This document shows, one piece after another, positions 1-9,869 of a stretch of 64,000 bases of DNA. How positions within the stretch are numbered: position 1 is the stretch's first letter; every line of letters begins with the position of its first letter. The stretch covers positions 62,001-126,000 of the forward strand of contig CANTGH010000003.1 of the NCBI GenBank assembly GCA_947653235.1, read 5' to 3'. This DNA comes from an uncultured Clostridium sp. (GTDB lineage: Bacteria; Bacillota; Clostridia; TANB77; CAG-508). Below the pieces are notes generated by a model. That model worked only from the letters and a program-made list of their open reading frames with translations, did not search any database and was not told the DNA's origin. Position numbers and translations under genes: made by a program.

Positions 1-744
1 AACTTTTTATCTGGTTATAAAAGAATTGAAAAGCCAAAAAGTGATTATGCTGGGCATCACAGAATTGCCCTTACTATTCAGGAGCAGAAAAAGTTGATAG
101 AATATCTGAATGACGTTGAATATTCTCAATTCAAGCACAAGTATTTATTTTTATTGTTGATTAGTACTGGTATGAGAATTGGTGAAGCATTGGTTTTAGA
201 CTATACCAAAGATATTGACATTGAAAATGGCACTATCACAATCCGTAGAACTCAAACCAAAAATATAAGTGGAAATTCTATTATAGGTGAAACAACCAAA
301 ACTTCTTCAGGAAAAAGAGTTATTAACTTAAATGATATTAGTAAAAAAGCTCTTGAAAATGCTATCAACCATATCATTCCAAATAAGTTCCATTTATTAT
401 TCTATAATCCTACAAATAAACAATATGGATTATATGAAGCGGCAAGTATTAATTCAGCATTAAAACGAGCTGGAAAAAAGCTAGAGATTGGATTGTATGA
501 CGAAGAAGATTCCAAGGGAAAGATAGTAACTAGAACAGATTTACATACTCATATGTTAAGAGGCACTTTTGCAACAAGATGTGCAGAGGCTAAAATTGCC
601 CCTACGGTACTTAAAGAAATATTAGGACATTCAGATATATCTATTACAATGAAATACTATATCGATATAGATACAGATTTTATCAATTCTGAAAATCAAA
701 ATGTAGTAAACTATCTGATAGAAAAAAATATATTTGAGATATAG
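1..744 (+). CDS. Tyrosine recombinase / integrase, C-terminal part (5' end outside window)
   Basis: The frame is open from base 1, so only about 247 C-terminal residues are visible. A TTG at 94 is not a credible start because upstream codons continue the domain. It carries the phage-integrase catalytic set: Arg in TGMRIGEAL, a Lys in SSGKRVI, the HxxR-type box in HTHMLRGTFATR, His in LGHSDISI, and a Tyr in MKYYIDID. Family members cut and rejoin DNA at attachment sites of integrative elements or phages. It ends just before a gene-poor 0.8-kb stretch, so it may mark the edge of an integrated element. No attachment repeat could be identified. It has no in-frame CGG codons. Confidence 0.9.
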   Translation, partial: NFLSGYKRIEKPKSDYAGHHRIALTIQEQKKLIEYLNDVEYSQFKHKYLFLLLISTGMRIGEALVLDYTKDIDIENGTITIRRTQTKNISGNSIIGETTKTSSGKRVINLNDISKKALENAINHIIPNKFHLLFYNPTNKQYGLYEAASINSALKRAGKKLEIGLYDEEDSKGKIVTRTDLHTHMLRGTFATRCAEAKIAPTVLKEILGHSDISITMKYYIDIDTDFINSENQNVVNYLIEKNIFEI

Positions 745-1460
745 GGGTTGTAATTTTTATGAAATTATGATAAAAAATAAATAATGAATTTAAGTGGTTT
801 TTATGGAAGAAGATTGAGTTAAAATTCCGTAAAAGTGTTCCGCAAAACAAAAATAACACGCGAAAGCATTGTGATATCAATGAAAATGGTATTTTTAGTC
901 GAGTACTCACCTCGACCATAATTATCCCCCCAGTATAACTGAGGATTTTCTCTAAAGTAAAAAACAACTCCAACTTTTCAATCTTCCGTTGAAGTTGTAT
1001 AAATATTAGAATAGAATCATTTTAAGAAGGGCTTTCTCTTTAGAAGATAATTTGGAAACTATATGACGTAATCTAATTAGCAGTTTTTTATCTTCACTTA
1101 ATCAAAAAAATCAGTTGTCAAGTAAAACTTGACAACTGATTTTTGCCAATTTATTTTGTCAACTGAAATTAACATCTTTAATTTTTCTACTTTTGATTTA
1201 CTGCATTATGGTTATTCGTCCCCCCCTTCATCATGCTTCAGAGAATTTTTTATATTCATCAATATTTATAACAACTAAAAAATCAACTATTTTTGAATGT
1301 TCACAAAAAATTTTCTCCTTACTATCCTAATTAATAAATTATATTATCAAAAATCTTAAATTCCTTTAACATTCAAAATTTATCTGATTTGACAAAAAGC
1401 GTTGAATTTTATCTGTTCAACTCTTTTATTTTTTTATCAAAATCTCCTCTTTATTGAAAA
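745..1460. other. Gene-poor stretch downstream of the integrase
   Basis: No convincing gene is seen on either strand. It holds small hairpins: GTCGAG/CTCGAC arms at 898-916, an imperfect one at about 964-998, and a long perfect one at 1106-1144. A short open frame on the minus strand (683-973) has no recognisable domain or ribosome site. Confidence 0.5.
1106..1144. terminator. Perfect 18-bp inverted repeat, probable bidirectional terminator
   Basis: Arms 1106-1123 and 1127-1144 pair perfectly around a 3-nt AAA loop, with A-rich and T-rich outer ends. It could stop transcription from either side of the integrase spacer. The arms include GTCAAGT/ACTTGAC, which resembles the core of the dispersed promoter repeats elsewhere. 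Confidence 0.6.
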
Positions 1461-1464
1461 AAGA

Positions 1465-1493
1465 TTGACATATTTTACATAATATGGTATACT
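1465..1493 (+). promoter_or_regulatory. Sigma-A promoter for the 1613 gene
   Basis: TTGACA at 1465-1470 and TATACT at 1488-1493 with a 17-nt spacer. A roughly 100-nt leader follows with two purine-rich ribosome-site-like stretches, the second (AAAGGAGAG) directly before the ATG at 1613. Confidence 0.75.
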
Positions 1494-1612
1494 TTATTTA
1501 CAACTCTATTAACACGGTATCTATTAAAAAATTTAAAATACCACGAAAGGAGGATATTAAATAGAGTAATAAACTGTAACAAAGTCAAAAACGCATCAAA
1601 GGAGAGATTAGT

Positions 1613-3430
1613 ATGTTAAAAAAATTAAAAAAAGCAACACCAATTATTTCACTCGTTTTCGTATGGGTCATTTATCAATTATGGTTACCACCACTTTCTG
1701 TGGTATATGTAAGTGGTTTCTTGTTTTTCTGTTTCGTAGCAACAGTTATTGCAGGGAATATCCTGCTCTTGAAATCCGATTGGAAAGCTGAAAAAATCGC
1801 TATTCGGCCCTTAGCATTGGTAGGATATTTCGCTGCAATTGGAGCGATAGCTGGCGTTATCATAAGTTTGCCTGTATTTCATGCCGACAAAATGCATGCG
1901 CAATTAGGAAAAGTTGATAAGATTTCATTTGATGATATGATTCATGAAATCGATCATAGTCAAATTCCGATTGTAGATGAGGAACTGGCACAAAAACATG
2001 CCGATAAAAAAATTGGTGAAGATATTGCCTTAGGCTCTAGAGTAGACCTTGGTAAAGTCTATATTCAGGAAGTTAACGGAGAAATTTTATACGTTGCACC
2101 ACTCGAACATAGTGGATTTTGGAAGTGGAATAAAAACCGCTCCACACCAGGATATATCACCGTTTCGGCAACCAATGCCAACAAGGTAAAATACGTAACT
2201 GAAATCGAAGGCAAAAGCATTCAAATCAATTATCAGAAAGCAGCCTATTTTGGATATGACTTAAAAAGACATATTCGGAACGAAGGTTTCCGAACCGTTG
2301 GTCTGACAGAATACACATTCGAAATTGATGATTCAGGCAAGCCCTTCTGGGTAGTAACCACTTTCAAAAATACTACTTTTTGGGGAAATCCAGAAGCCAC
2401 TGGAGTTGTCATAGTAGACGCTCAAAACGGAGAAACACAATTTTATGGCTTAGATGATATTCCCGATTGGGTCGATATTGTACAGCCAAAAAGTTTCATC
2501 GAAGATCAACTTGATAACTGGGGCAAATACATTCATGGCTTTTGGAATAGCTGGTGGTTCGGCTCCAAAAAAGAAATGATTAAAAAAACAGACCTAACCC
2601 TTACAGTTTACATGGAAGGCGATTGCTACTATTTTACTGGTATGACCAGTGTCGGTAGCGATGATTCCTGTGTAGGGTTTGCAATGGTCAACACCAGAAA
2701 TAAGAAATCCAAAATCTGCTACATGAGTGGAGCAACCGAAAATGCCGCCATGAGTTCGGCAGAAGGTTTGGTTTCTGATTATGGTTGGAGTTCCACAGAA
2801 CCACTTCCCTTGAATGTCAATGGTATACCTACCTACGTTATGGCACTCAAAGATGAAGAAGGACTAGCAAAAGCCTATGCTATGGTTAATATAGAAATTT
2901 ATAGCATATCTGCTAAAGGAGAAACTTTAGCAGAAGTCAGCAGGAATTATCTAAAAAAGGTTGCTGAAAGTGGAACAAATTCCGTTGTTTCTTCAGATGA
3001 AGCCTACGGCTATACAGCCAAAGGAAAAGTCTCCAGAATTTCATCTGTGGTGCAAGATGGTTCAACTTATTACTATCTCACAATCGACGGATCAGAAATC
3101 CCAAAGGACACCATCTTCATCGGCAATTATTCTATCTCTGATGAATTGCCAATTACCAGAGAAGGCGATCATGTTATTGTGAAATACATTGATGACAAAA
3201 ATGGAACTGTAGACATGATTGAATTTGATAATACGGTTTATGGAAATACACCCATTTCCGATGACCAGAAAAAACGTGACAAGCTTGATGAAGGCACATC
3301 TGCCTTAGATAGTCACTATAACAATCTAATAGAGGCTAATCCAGAGCTAAACGAAGAAATATGGAACAAAATGACTAACGAAGAAAAGTCAAAAATGATT
3401 AAAGAATTCCTTGGAGAAGAAAAGCAATAA
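1613..3430 (+). CDS. Membrane-anchored protein of unknown function (605 aa)
   Basis: I do not recognise this family. Three hydrophobic segments in the first about 95 residues (roughly 10-28, 32-52 and 67-88) are followed by a polar region of about 500 residues that is probably outside the membrane. It contains a Trp-rich stretch (HGFWNSWWFG, about residue 308). The ATG follows a good AAAGGAGAG site. The gene looks richer in G+C than its neighbours and has two in-frame CGG codons (1805, 2276) read as Arg, which native genes here avoid. With the adjacent integrase this suggests horizontal acquisition. A hairpin at 3454-3478 follows the stop. Confidence 0.7.
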   Translation: MLKKLKKATPIISLVFVWVIYQLWLPPLSVVYVSGFLFFCFVATVIAGNILLLKSDWKAEKIAIRPLALVGYFAAIGAIAGVIISLPVFHADKMHAQLGKVDKISFDDMIHEIDHSQIPIVDEELAQKHADKKIGEDIALGSRVDLGKVYIQEVNGEILYVAPLEHSGFWKWNKNRSTPGYITVSATNANKVKYVTEIEGKSIQINYQKAAYFGYDLKRHIRNEGFRTVGLTEYTFEIDDSGKPFWVVTTFKNTTFWGNPEATGVVIVDAQNGETQFYGLDDIPDWVDIVQPKSFIEDQLDNWGKYIHGFWNSWWFGSKKEMIKKTDLTLTVYMEGDCYYFTGMTSVGSDDSCVGFAMVNTRNKKSKICYMSGATENAAMSSAEGLVSDYGWSSTEPLPLNVNGIPTYVMALKDEEGLAKAYAMVNIEIYSISAKGETLAEVSRNYLKKVAESGTNSVVSSDEAYGYTAKGKVSRISSVVQDGSTYYYLTIDGSEIPKDTIFIGNYSISDELPITREGDHVIVKYIDDKNGTVDMIEFDNTVYGNTPISDDQKKRDKLDEGTSALDSHYNNLIEANPELNEEIWNKMTNEEKSKMIKEFLGEEKQ

Positions 3431-3453
3431 ACAGTTTATGAAATTTAATATTT

Positions 3454-3478
3454 GAAGAGGTCGCAAAGCGACCTCTTC
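3454..3478. terminator. Hairpin between convergent genes
   Basis: GAAGAGGTCGC and its complement around an AAA loop (11-bp stem). It lies between the plus-strand 1613 gene and the minus-strand glycosyltransferase. There is no strong U-tract. Confidence 0.6.
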
Positions 3479-3497
3479 CTAAATTGATTTGTATATT

Positions 3498-5049
3498 TTA
3501 CTCATAAAAACTCCCTTTCATCATGCATTTAATTGCCTGTAAAAAAGAAATCTTCCTTTTATATAAAACATATTTTTTCACCGCATATTCCAAAATCAAC
3601 CATTTATAATATTGGGGCGACATTTCCTTAAAAACTCTGCCTTGTATTTCAAAAAAAGTAGTATCAAATCCAGAAAACCATGTACTATTGCCTTGCTCTG
3701 CTTCTCCAATTTTCTGATTAATGAACATGACTTTCAAACCTTTTCGTAAAGCTTCATACAAAAGAATTTGTTCTTCCCCACGATTGTATTTCATTCCTGC
3801 ACCAAAATTCTCATTAAAGGCTAGATTGTTATTGACGAATGAGCGTTTTTTCATTGATATTTCAAAAGATACAACTCTCATTGCCTTTAAAAAACCAATT
3901 TTTCCGTGTTGGTAATCGCTTCGTTTTTCGATTTTTATTTTTACTTTCTACATAAAAACAAAGAATATCAGCTTCTTTATACTTGTTATGATACTTCACA
4001 ATTGTTTCTACATAATCGGACTGATACACTAAATCATCATCTGCCAAAAGTAAAATTTCTGCATTAGAATGTTGGATCGCCAAATTTCTACTTTTACTTA
4101 ATCCTTTCTCATTTTTTGTAATAACAAATGGATGATCAATCTGGCTTTCAGTGCTTTGATTTACAAGCAGATAATTGGATTTCATATTCATATTTTGCAA
4201 AAGTTCTTCAACTTGCTTATCCCTTTTTAAATTTTGCGTTGCTACAAGCACTTGTAAATCATTAGCCACATATTCATAATATGGCTCCCAACGCACCATT
4301 CTCTTTTGAATAGCACCTATCACATAATTACAAAAACAATACATTGATTTTAATTTACTCAGATTTTCTAAATTTCTATACAACCTCCACCTTGCCAGGG
4401 CAGTTTTTCCCTTATCGGAACTTCTTGACTTTTTTGTCTTTCTATAATAAGCCAGAACATCATCTTGTCCATAAGCAATATAACCTCTTTTGAGTATTTT
4501 CCACCAAGTTGCAATATCCTCATTCATCACATTTGGCATATAGCAATATCGTTTCGGTATTTTTTTCAAATCCAGCATAACAGTAATTGTCAAGAGCCTC
4601 ATATTTAGCAAAGATTGTCTATAATCCACTTTTGACCTAACTTTCACAGGACTACTTATTTTATTTCCTATATCATTTATATAACGAAAACTTCCATAAA
4701 CAAATTCATAATTATTTTTCTGTAAAAAATCTCTTTGCAATTCTAATTTTTTTTCAACTAGTAAATCATCTGAATCCAAAAAAGTCAAATATCTTCCATT
4801 AGCCTTTTTTATTCCAATATTTCTTGCAATGGCAACTCCTCTATGTCTTTTTAATTTGATTATTTTAAGTCTATTATTGTTTTTCTGGTAACTTTGAATA
4901 ACTTCTACACTTTTATCCGTTGAACAATCATCTACAAAAATCGCTTCATATTTCTGATAAGTTTGTTTTTCAATACTTTCAATTGTCTCTCCAATATAAT
5001 TGGCAGAATTATGAACTGGTACAATAATACTAATCAACTCTTCTTCCAT
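3498..5049 (-). CDS. Two-domain family 2 glycosyltransferase, in two frames joined at CGG
   Basis: The N-terminal half (5049 downward) is a GT-A transferase: SIIVPVHNSANYI at the start, VDDCSTDKS, and LDSDD as metal-binding DxD. A second GT2-like half begins near residue 265 and contains LLLADDDLVY. The frame then meets CGG at 3904-3906 (codon 382) and would stop within 18 codons. Skipping one base continues in the frame ending at 3498, giving a 516-residue protein whose tail (VVSFEISMKKRSF, GEEQILLYEALRKG) has the expected second-domain ending. It probably transfers sugars in polysaccharide assembly. A one-base loss in the nearby A5 run (3899-3903) would also restore frame, but eleven other sites share the CGG pattern. 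Confidence 0.8.
3904..3906 (-). other. CGG +1 frameshift site 1 (glycosyltransferase)
   Basis: Context ACA-CGG-AAA. Skipping the C gives ACA-GGA-AAA (Thr-Gly-Lys) and joins PT to GKIGFLKAMRVVSFEI. Confidence 0.7.
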
Positions 5050-5072
5050 ACATTCTCCTAATAATTTTAATA

Positions 5073-5699
5073 TTAGTCATTTATAACTGCCTTTTTTACA
5101 ACCGTCACAATCGACCTTAAGAAAATTTTTACATCAAACCAAAACGATTCATGTTCTACATAATAAAGCTCCATATTCATTCGTTGTTCATAAGTTGTAT
5201 CAGTATTGCTATACGCTTGCCAATAGCCAATTAGACCAGGCTTCACACCTAAAAACTTCTCCTTATTTTCTGCATACCTATCCAATTCTATTTCAACAAT
5301 TGGTCTTGGACCAATCAAAGACATATCACCTTTTAAAATATTCCAAAATTGAGGAAGCTCATCCAAACTGGTCCTTCTTAAAATTCTTCCAATTGCAGTT
5401 ACTCGTTTATCATTTTTGATTTTTAAATTTTCCTCATATTGCCTTTTTTCATCTTCTGTAAATTCTTCTATTAATTGCTCTGCATTCGTTTTCATAGTTC
5501 TAAATTTATACATTTGGAATTTTCTTCCCTTTAAACCTAATCTAATTTGTTTAAACCAAACTGGTCTTCCCTCAAACCAATAAAGACAAAAAATCAATAC
5601 CACATAAATCGGACTACATACAATTAATACTATACTTGACAATATCACATCAAAAAATCTTTTTATCCATCTATTATAAATTGTGTTCCTACTTTTCAT
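5073..5699 (-). CDS. Undecaprenyl-phosphate sugar-1-phosphate transferase
   Basis: Bacterial sugar transferase family (WcaJ/EpsL-like catalytic domain only, about 208 aa). It places the first sugar phosphate on undecaprenyl phosphate at the inner face of the membrane, starting a repeat unit. One N-terminal hydrophobic hairpin is followed by KFQMYKFRTM, TSLDELPQFWNILKGDMS and LIGPRP, the family signatures. I chose the ATG at 5699 after an AAAGGAAGGA stretch; an ATG at 5717 overlapping the upstream stop is the alternative. It sits between the polymerase and glycosyltransferase genes with very short gaps, so it is probably cotranscribed. Confidence 0.93.
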   Translation of the reverse strand: MKSRNTIYNRWIKRFFDVILSSIVLIVCSPIYVVLIFCLYWFEGRPVWFKQIRLGLKGRKFQMYKFRTMKTNAEQLIEEFTEDEKRQYEENLKIKNDKRVTAIGRILRRTSLDELPQFWNILKGDMSLIGPRPIVEIELDRYAENKEKFLGVKPGLIGYWQAYSNTDTTYEQRMNMELYYVEHESFWFDVKIFLRSIVTVVKKAVIND

Positions 5700-5709
5700 C
5701 TTCCTTCCT

Positions 5710-7929
5710 TTATTCATTTAATATCTTTTCATATTCTTGTATAATCATTTCAATATAACCTTGATTATAGCCATTTCTTTCTTTATCTTTAATATTTTTT
5801 ATATTAACCTCATATTCACTTTTCATAATTTGATTTAATTCTTCAATCTGTTTTAACAAATTTTCATCTCTATAATCCATCTGTTTTAACAAAGTGTAAG
5901 CATTTTTCATTATATATGCTCTTGGCAACACCGTTTCAATATACATTGGCGTAGCAAATTTCACATTTCGATATCGTTCATTCATAAAAGATACATACTG
6001 TGTAACCTCAGCCTCTTCTAATTCCCCCAAACCATCAATAAGTACATTCCAATAAGAATTATACATTTCTGACTGATAAAAATATGGTTCTTCTTTTATC
6101 AAATCCTGTAATGCCTTCAAATTCTCTCTAAAATCACGATTGTTTATAATTCCTTCCGCAATATATTCATATTGAAAATAAAAATTATAAAAACAAAAAT
6201 CCTTTTTCAACTTCTTATTCTTTAGCACATATTGTGCCATATTGGCCATAATATAAACAATCACCAAACCACTCAAGAAAAACAATCCCACATAATCCAA
6301 TTTTCCTGACCTTTGTATGGTCTGTTTTGAATCATACAAAAGTACACCCATATAAGCAAAAACCGTTGCTAGCACACATAAAAACGACAAATCAAAATCA
6401 AAACAAAAACTATGCAAGATAACCAAATCCAGACCTAACAATATCGATAATTTATAAGAGCGACTTTCTTCGCTTTCAATACACTCTTTTATTATTTTTA
6501 CATTTAAAAACACAATCAAAACAACATACAACAAAACACCAACAATTCCATATGAAATCAACAATTCAAAAAAGTAACTATGTGTCTCTTTCATCGAATA
6601 TGGATATTCTTGCACTGTTTGCGAAAGTTTTTTCCATGTATCACCGCCTTGTCCAATTATTGGAGCATCTTTTGCAATTTTTAAACAATCCTTCCAAAAA
6701 TCCATTCTTTGTTTAATACTTTTATCATTTGCCGAATACATCGTAATCGCTTCTCCAATTTGATAAGGCAAAAATTTATAATTCATCGGATATTCTTTTC
6801 CATTAATATAACATTTTTCAATAAAAGCCTTTACCTTACTTCTGTTTATCACCAACATATCAATTTGATATAACTGATTTGTTGTCATAAATTTCAAAGC
6901 AATCTTTTTTTCAGACGGCTTAACCATTCTAGCAGCCAAAATTTGTTCATTAAAATACGGATTAATTTCCAATATTTCCACTTCAATATAGGTCTCACTA
7001 TTTTCAGAAGAATTTCCAATTGCCAATTCTAATTCAATTGTATATTCCTGATTTGCTTTAAAATCGTAATTAAAATTTCTTTGATACTTTTCCCCTGTCA
7101 ACTCATATGGTTTCGATACTTTTACCCCAACACCAAATACAAATCCAAAAAATATTACTACCAATACAATTCCCGCACCCAAAATCATACCTGCTTCTTT
7201 TTTATGACGTAAAATCTTTGTGGCATAATACAAAATAAAATATCCAAAAATAGTTCCCAACAACAAAACAAAAATCGATCTACTTAACGTCTGAAAAACA
7301 ATATAAAAACCAAGAATCAAATAAACACTACAAAATAGTTTCATCCATTTTTTATCAGCATTTTGAATTTGATGAATAGCCAAAAGAATACAAAAAGAAA
7401 AATAAACAGCAACCGAATTTGCATAGCCAAATGATGACACCAAAGCATGACTATACGTATATTTCAAATTCAATTTTTCCAACAACCAATTCAAATATTG
7501 ACGATGTTGTACATCAATACCAATAATCGCAATCATCAGCGATGACACCAACGTCACAAAAATCAATAGATTAACTTTCTTCTTGCCATCAACCGTATTT
7601 CTCACCAACAAAAATAGCGTATAAACAAAAAAATACTTTAAAATAAATTCTACCGTTCCTTGCCTTGTACAATACGTTCCAAATACCAAAGGTAGTAAAG
7701 TGCAACACATAAAAAGTAATACACATACATCTACTCCATTTTTTATCAGAATTTTTTGTTTTAGCAATATTTTTCGAATAATCAAATACATCACAGCAAA
7801 AAACAACATCACTCCCATTGGAAGAATGCGTAATCCCTTTTCATTTGCCCCTACAATTAAATTTAGTACTCCTATTATAGCACTAATAATTACCATCCCC
7901 ACAATATCCAATACTTTTTTCTTTTTCAT
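5710..7929 (-). CDS. O-antigen ligase / Wzy-type polysaccharide polymerase
   Basis: A 739-residue protein with many hydrophobic segments. Residues about 1-260 hold most of the membrane helices. A soluble insert (about 280-400) is followed by the family loop with KDAPIIGQGGDTW and KETHSYFFELLISYGIVG, the Wzy_C/O-antigen-ligase signature. A polar tail of about 170 residues follows the last helices. It probably polymerises or ligates lipid-linked glycan units outside the membrane. The start is preceded by AAGGAGTG. A promoter in repeat copy A (8058-8086) points at this gene with a leader of about 120 nt. Confidence 0.88.
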   Translation of the reverse strand: MKKKKVLDIVGMVIISAIIGVLNLIVGANEKGLRILPMGVMLFFAVMYLIIRKILLKQKILIKNGVDVCVLLFMCCTLLPLVFGTYCTRQGTVEFILKYFFVYTLFLLVRNTVDGKKKVNLLIFVTLVSSLMIAIIGIDVQHRQYLNWLLEKLNLKYTYSHALVSSFGYANSVAVYFSFCILLAIHQIQNADKKWMKLFCSVYLILGFYIVFQTLSRSIFVLLLGTIFGYFILYYATKILRHKKEAGMILGAGIVLVVIFFGFVFGVGVKVSKPYELTGEKYQRNFNYDFKANQEYTIELELAIGNSSENSETYIEVEILEINPYFNEQILAARMVKPSEKKIALKFMTTNQLYQIDMLVINRSKVKAFIEKCYINGKEYPMNYKFLPYQIGEAITMYSANDKSIKQRMDFWKDCLKIAKDAPIIGQGGDTWKKLSQTVQEYPYSMKETHSYFFELLISYGIVGVLLYVVLIVFLNVKIIKECIESEESRSYKLSILLGLDLVILHSFCFDFDLSFLCVLATVFAYMGVLLYDSKQTIQRSGKLDYVGLFFLSGLVIVYIMANMAQYVLKNKKLKKDFCFYNFYFQYEYIAEGIINNRDFRENLKALQDLIKEEPYFYQSEMYNSYWNVLIDGLGELEEAEVTQYVSFMNERYRNVKFATPMYIETVLPRAYIMKNAYTLLKQMDYRDENLLKQIEELNQIMKSEYEVNIKNIKDKERNGYNQGYIEMIIQEYEKILNE

Positions 7930-8033
7930 TTAAACACTCCTTATTTTTTTCATTATATATAATTCTTAACAAAAAAGCAATCTTTTCCCCAAAAAGTGAT
8001 TTAAAAAAAGAAACAACAAAAAATTGTCATTTC

Positions 8034-8128
8034 TTTTCTAAAAAACCCTCACCTTTAATTATATCATATTTTTAGAGTTATGTCAAGTTGACGAAATACT
8101 AAAAATGTGCTCTCACTTGATTTTACTG
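8034..8128. repeat. Dispersed promoter repeat, copy A
   Basis: About 95 bp, closely similar to 19828-19923. On the minus strand it contains TTGACA (8081-8086) and TATAAT (8058-8063) with a 17-nt spacer, pointing at the Wzy gene. The core is TATGTCAAGTTGAC, whose other half gives TTGAC on the plus strand, but no plus-strand -10 box remains. Both copies share the flanks CCTCACC and GCTCTCACTTGATTTTACTG. Confidence 0.8.
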
Positions 8129-8176
8129 GGTTTTCCAAAACAATAACCTCCATAAAATCATTTACCCTTCACCAAA

Positions 8177-9841
8177 CTACTGTATATGAATTCCATGATC
8201 CGCCAAATTTTGTGATGGTGGAGGTTCTGCTGGACTATCCGTAAATTTAACCACCATTACATCATTTATCATTTTAATCGAATTGTGTCCTGGAAAAACA
8301 TCCATCTCATTAAATTCTTGCGAATGTATAATGGTATAATATTCATAATCTTCACAAAAATAAATTGGCATACCAAAAAATAACTGATAAAAATTGCTCC
8401 AAGTTGACTTATGACCCCAATATGTCGCATGAAAAATCGACGTTCTTAAACTATTTGCCACTGTATAATTATAAATATCCATTGTTTTATTAAAATTGGT
8501 ATCATCAATCACACCTGCAAAAAGCATTTTCATTCCAGAATGATAAGCAGGATTCTCTTCCATTCGACAAATCACACGACTGACAATTCCTTTAGCTTGA
8601 TGATAGGAAAGCTCAGTTGTCTCATAAGTAAGCACAACCGATAGAAAATATGTAACCAACACCATACTGGTAACAACTACCACGAACCAGTGCAAAACAT
8701 TAGACAAAATAGACTTCTCTTGTACTATTTCTAAAGTCATAAAAACAAAAGGAAATATTAATGTCATTTGAGTTGCTGTCAAGTAGTAAATTTCGTTTCC
8801 TGGAGCAGCAATCACTACTAAATTCAAAGCAATTGGAATAAGCAAAATCAGTACACAAGCCAATAAAAATCGAATAACAAATTCTTTTTTATCCTTTTTA
8901 CAACCCTTTATCAAAAGTGATAGCATTGTCAACCCATACAAACCAAAGAAAATCAGATACAACTTATCCCTTCTCCATTGACGATTCAAAATCACACCAT
9001 CTGCAAAAAAATACTTAATAAATGCTACATATGCATTTTTTATCGTTTCTCCTAAAGACTGAAAAATTGTTGCTAATCCAATTCCATTTAAGCCACCATA
9101 ACTTGACATTGTCAAATGATTAATTTTTAGTATACATTTTGTTGCCACATAATAAACAATAACATATACAACCAATATGCATGCTTCTTTCAAGATTTTT
9201 CTTATGGATTCCAAAACCGAACTTTTTTGAGTTAATAATCTTTTTACCTCTAACATCAAAATCAAGCCTACTGTCATCCCCATATAACTTTGATACGTTG
9301 AAAGCATTAGCACAAATGAGACCAATCCCAACAAAAAACCAACTTTTTTATTTTGGATTTTTTCCAAACTATACACTGTAAACACAGAAAAAAACATTGC
9401 ATAAAAATATACATCCGCCGTATAGGCATATAAAAGCGTCATACATAAACTAGGCGATACAACCAAACTCAATGTTGTCAATATGCGAAATAGCTTGCTC
9501 TTTATTTCAAATAAATCCACAATAAAAATATTCGCAAATCCTAAAATAACAATCGAAACTAAGGTTGTAATAAATGGAAACGCAAGATTATTTCGAAGCG
9601 AATCAAAAAAGTCAATCCCCCATCTTCCAAGACTTGCCTCATAGCCTCCAGCTGTATAATGAATTCCATTTAGCAAACCATCTTGACTTAAAATCAAATG
9701 AGAAATTAAGACAAAATGTGTTAAAATCCCAAAAACAATCGTCATACAAAATATCCAACGTCTATCTACATTAAAATATCTTTTCCATAATTCCCAAACC
9801 TCTTCTGGAGATTTTATCCATTTTTTTATCTCTTCTTTCAT
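8177..9841 (-). CDS. GtrII-like glucosyltransferase-domain membrane protein
   Basis: A 554-residue protein with about 10-12 hydrophobic segments. It resembles the glucosyl transferase GtrII family (PF14264-like): an N-terminal extracytoplasmic segment with GGYEASLGRWGIDFF, followed by helices and a C-terminal polar tail of about 130 residues. Such proteins decorate surface polysaccharides with sugars taken from lipid carriers on the outer face of the membrane. The start follows GAGGGGGAAAT. It lies in the polysaccharide block, upstream of the Wzy gene in transcription direction. The specific sugar cannot be inferred. Confidence 0.8.
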   Translation of the reverse strand: MKEEIKKWIKSPEEVWELWKRYFNVDRRWIFCMTIVFGILTHFVLISHLILSQDGLLNGIHYTAGGYEASLGRWGIDFFDSLRNNLAFPFITTLVSIVILGFANIFIVDLFEIKSKLFRILTTLSLVVSPSLCMTLLYAYTADVYFYAMFFSVFTVYSLEKIQNKKVGFLLGLVSFVLMLSTYQSYMGMTVGLILMLEVKRLLTQKSSVLESIRKILKEACILVVYVIVYYVATKCILKINHLTMSSYGGLNGIGLATIFQSLGETIKNAYVAFIKYFFADGVILNRQWRRDKLYLIFFGLYGLTMLSLLIKGCKKDKKEFVIRFLLACVLILLIPIALNLVVIAAPGNEIYYLTATQMTLIFPFVFMTLEIVQEKSILSNVLHWFVVVVTSMVLVTYFLSVVLTYETTELSYHQAKGIVSRVICRMEENPAYHSGMKMLFAGVIDDTNFNKTMDIYNYTVANSLRTSIFHATYWGHKSTWSNFYQLFFGMPIYFCEDYEYYTIIHSQEFNEMDVFPGHNSIKMINDVMVVKFTDSPAEPPPSQNLADHGIHIQ

Positions 9842-9869
9842 ATTTCCCCCTCAATCTCATATGATCTTT

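Noticed and set aside
683-973. Minus-strand 96-codon frame after the integrase
   Set aside because: Overlaps the integrase end, no domain, no ribosome site, composition of non-coding DNA.
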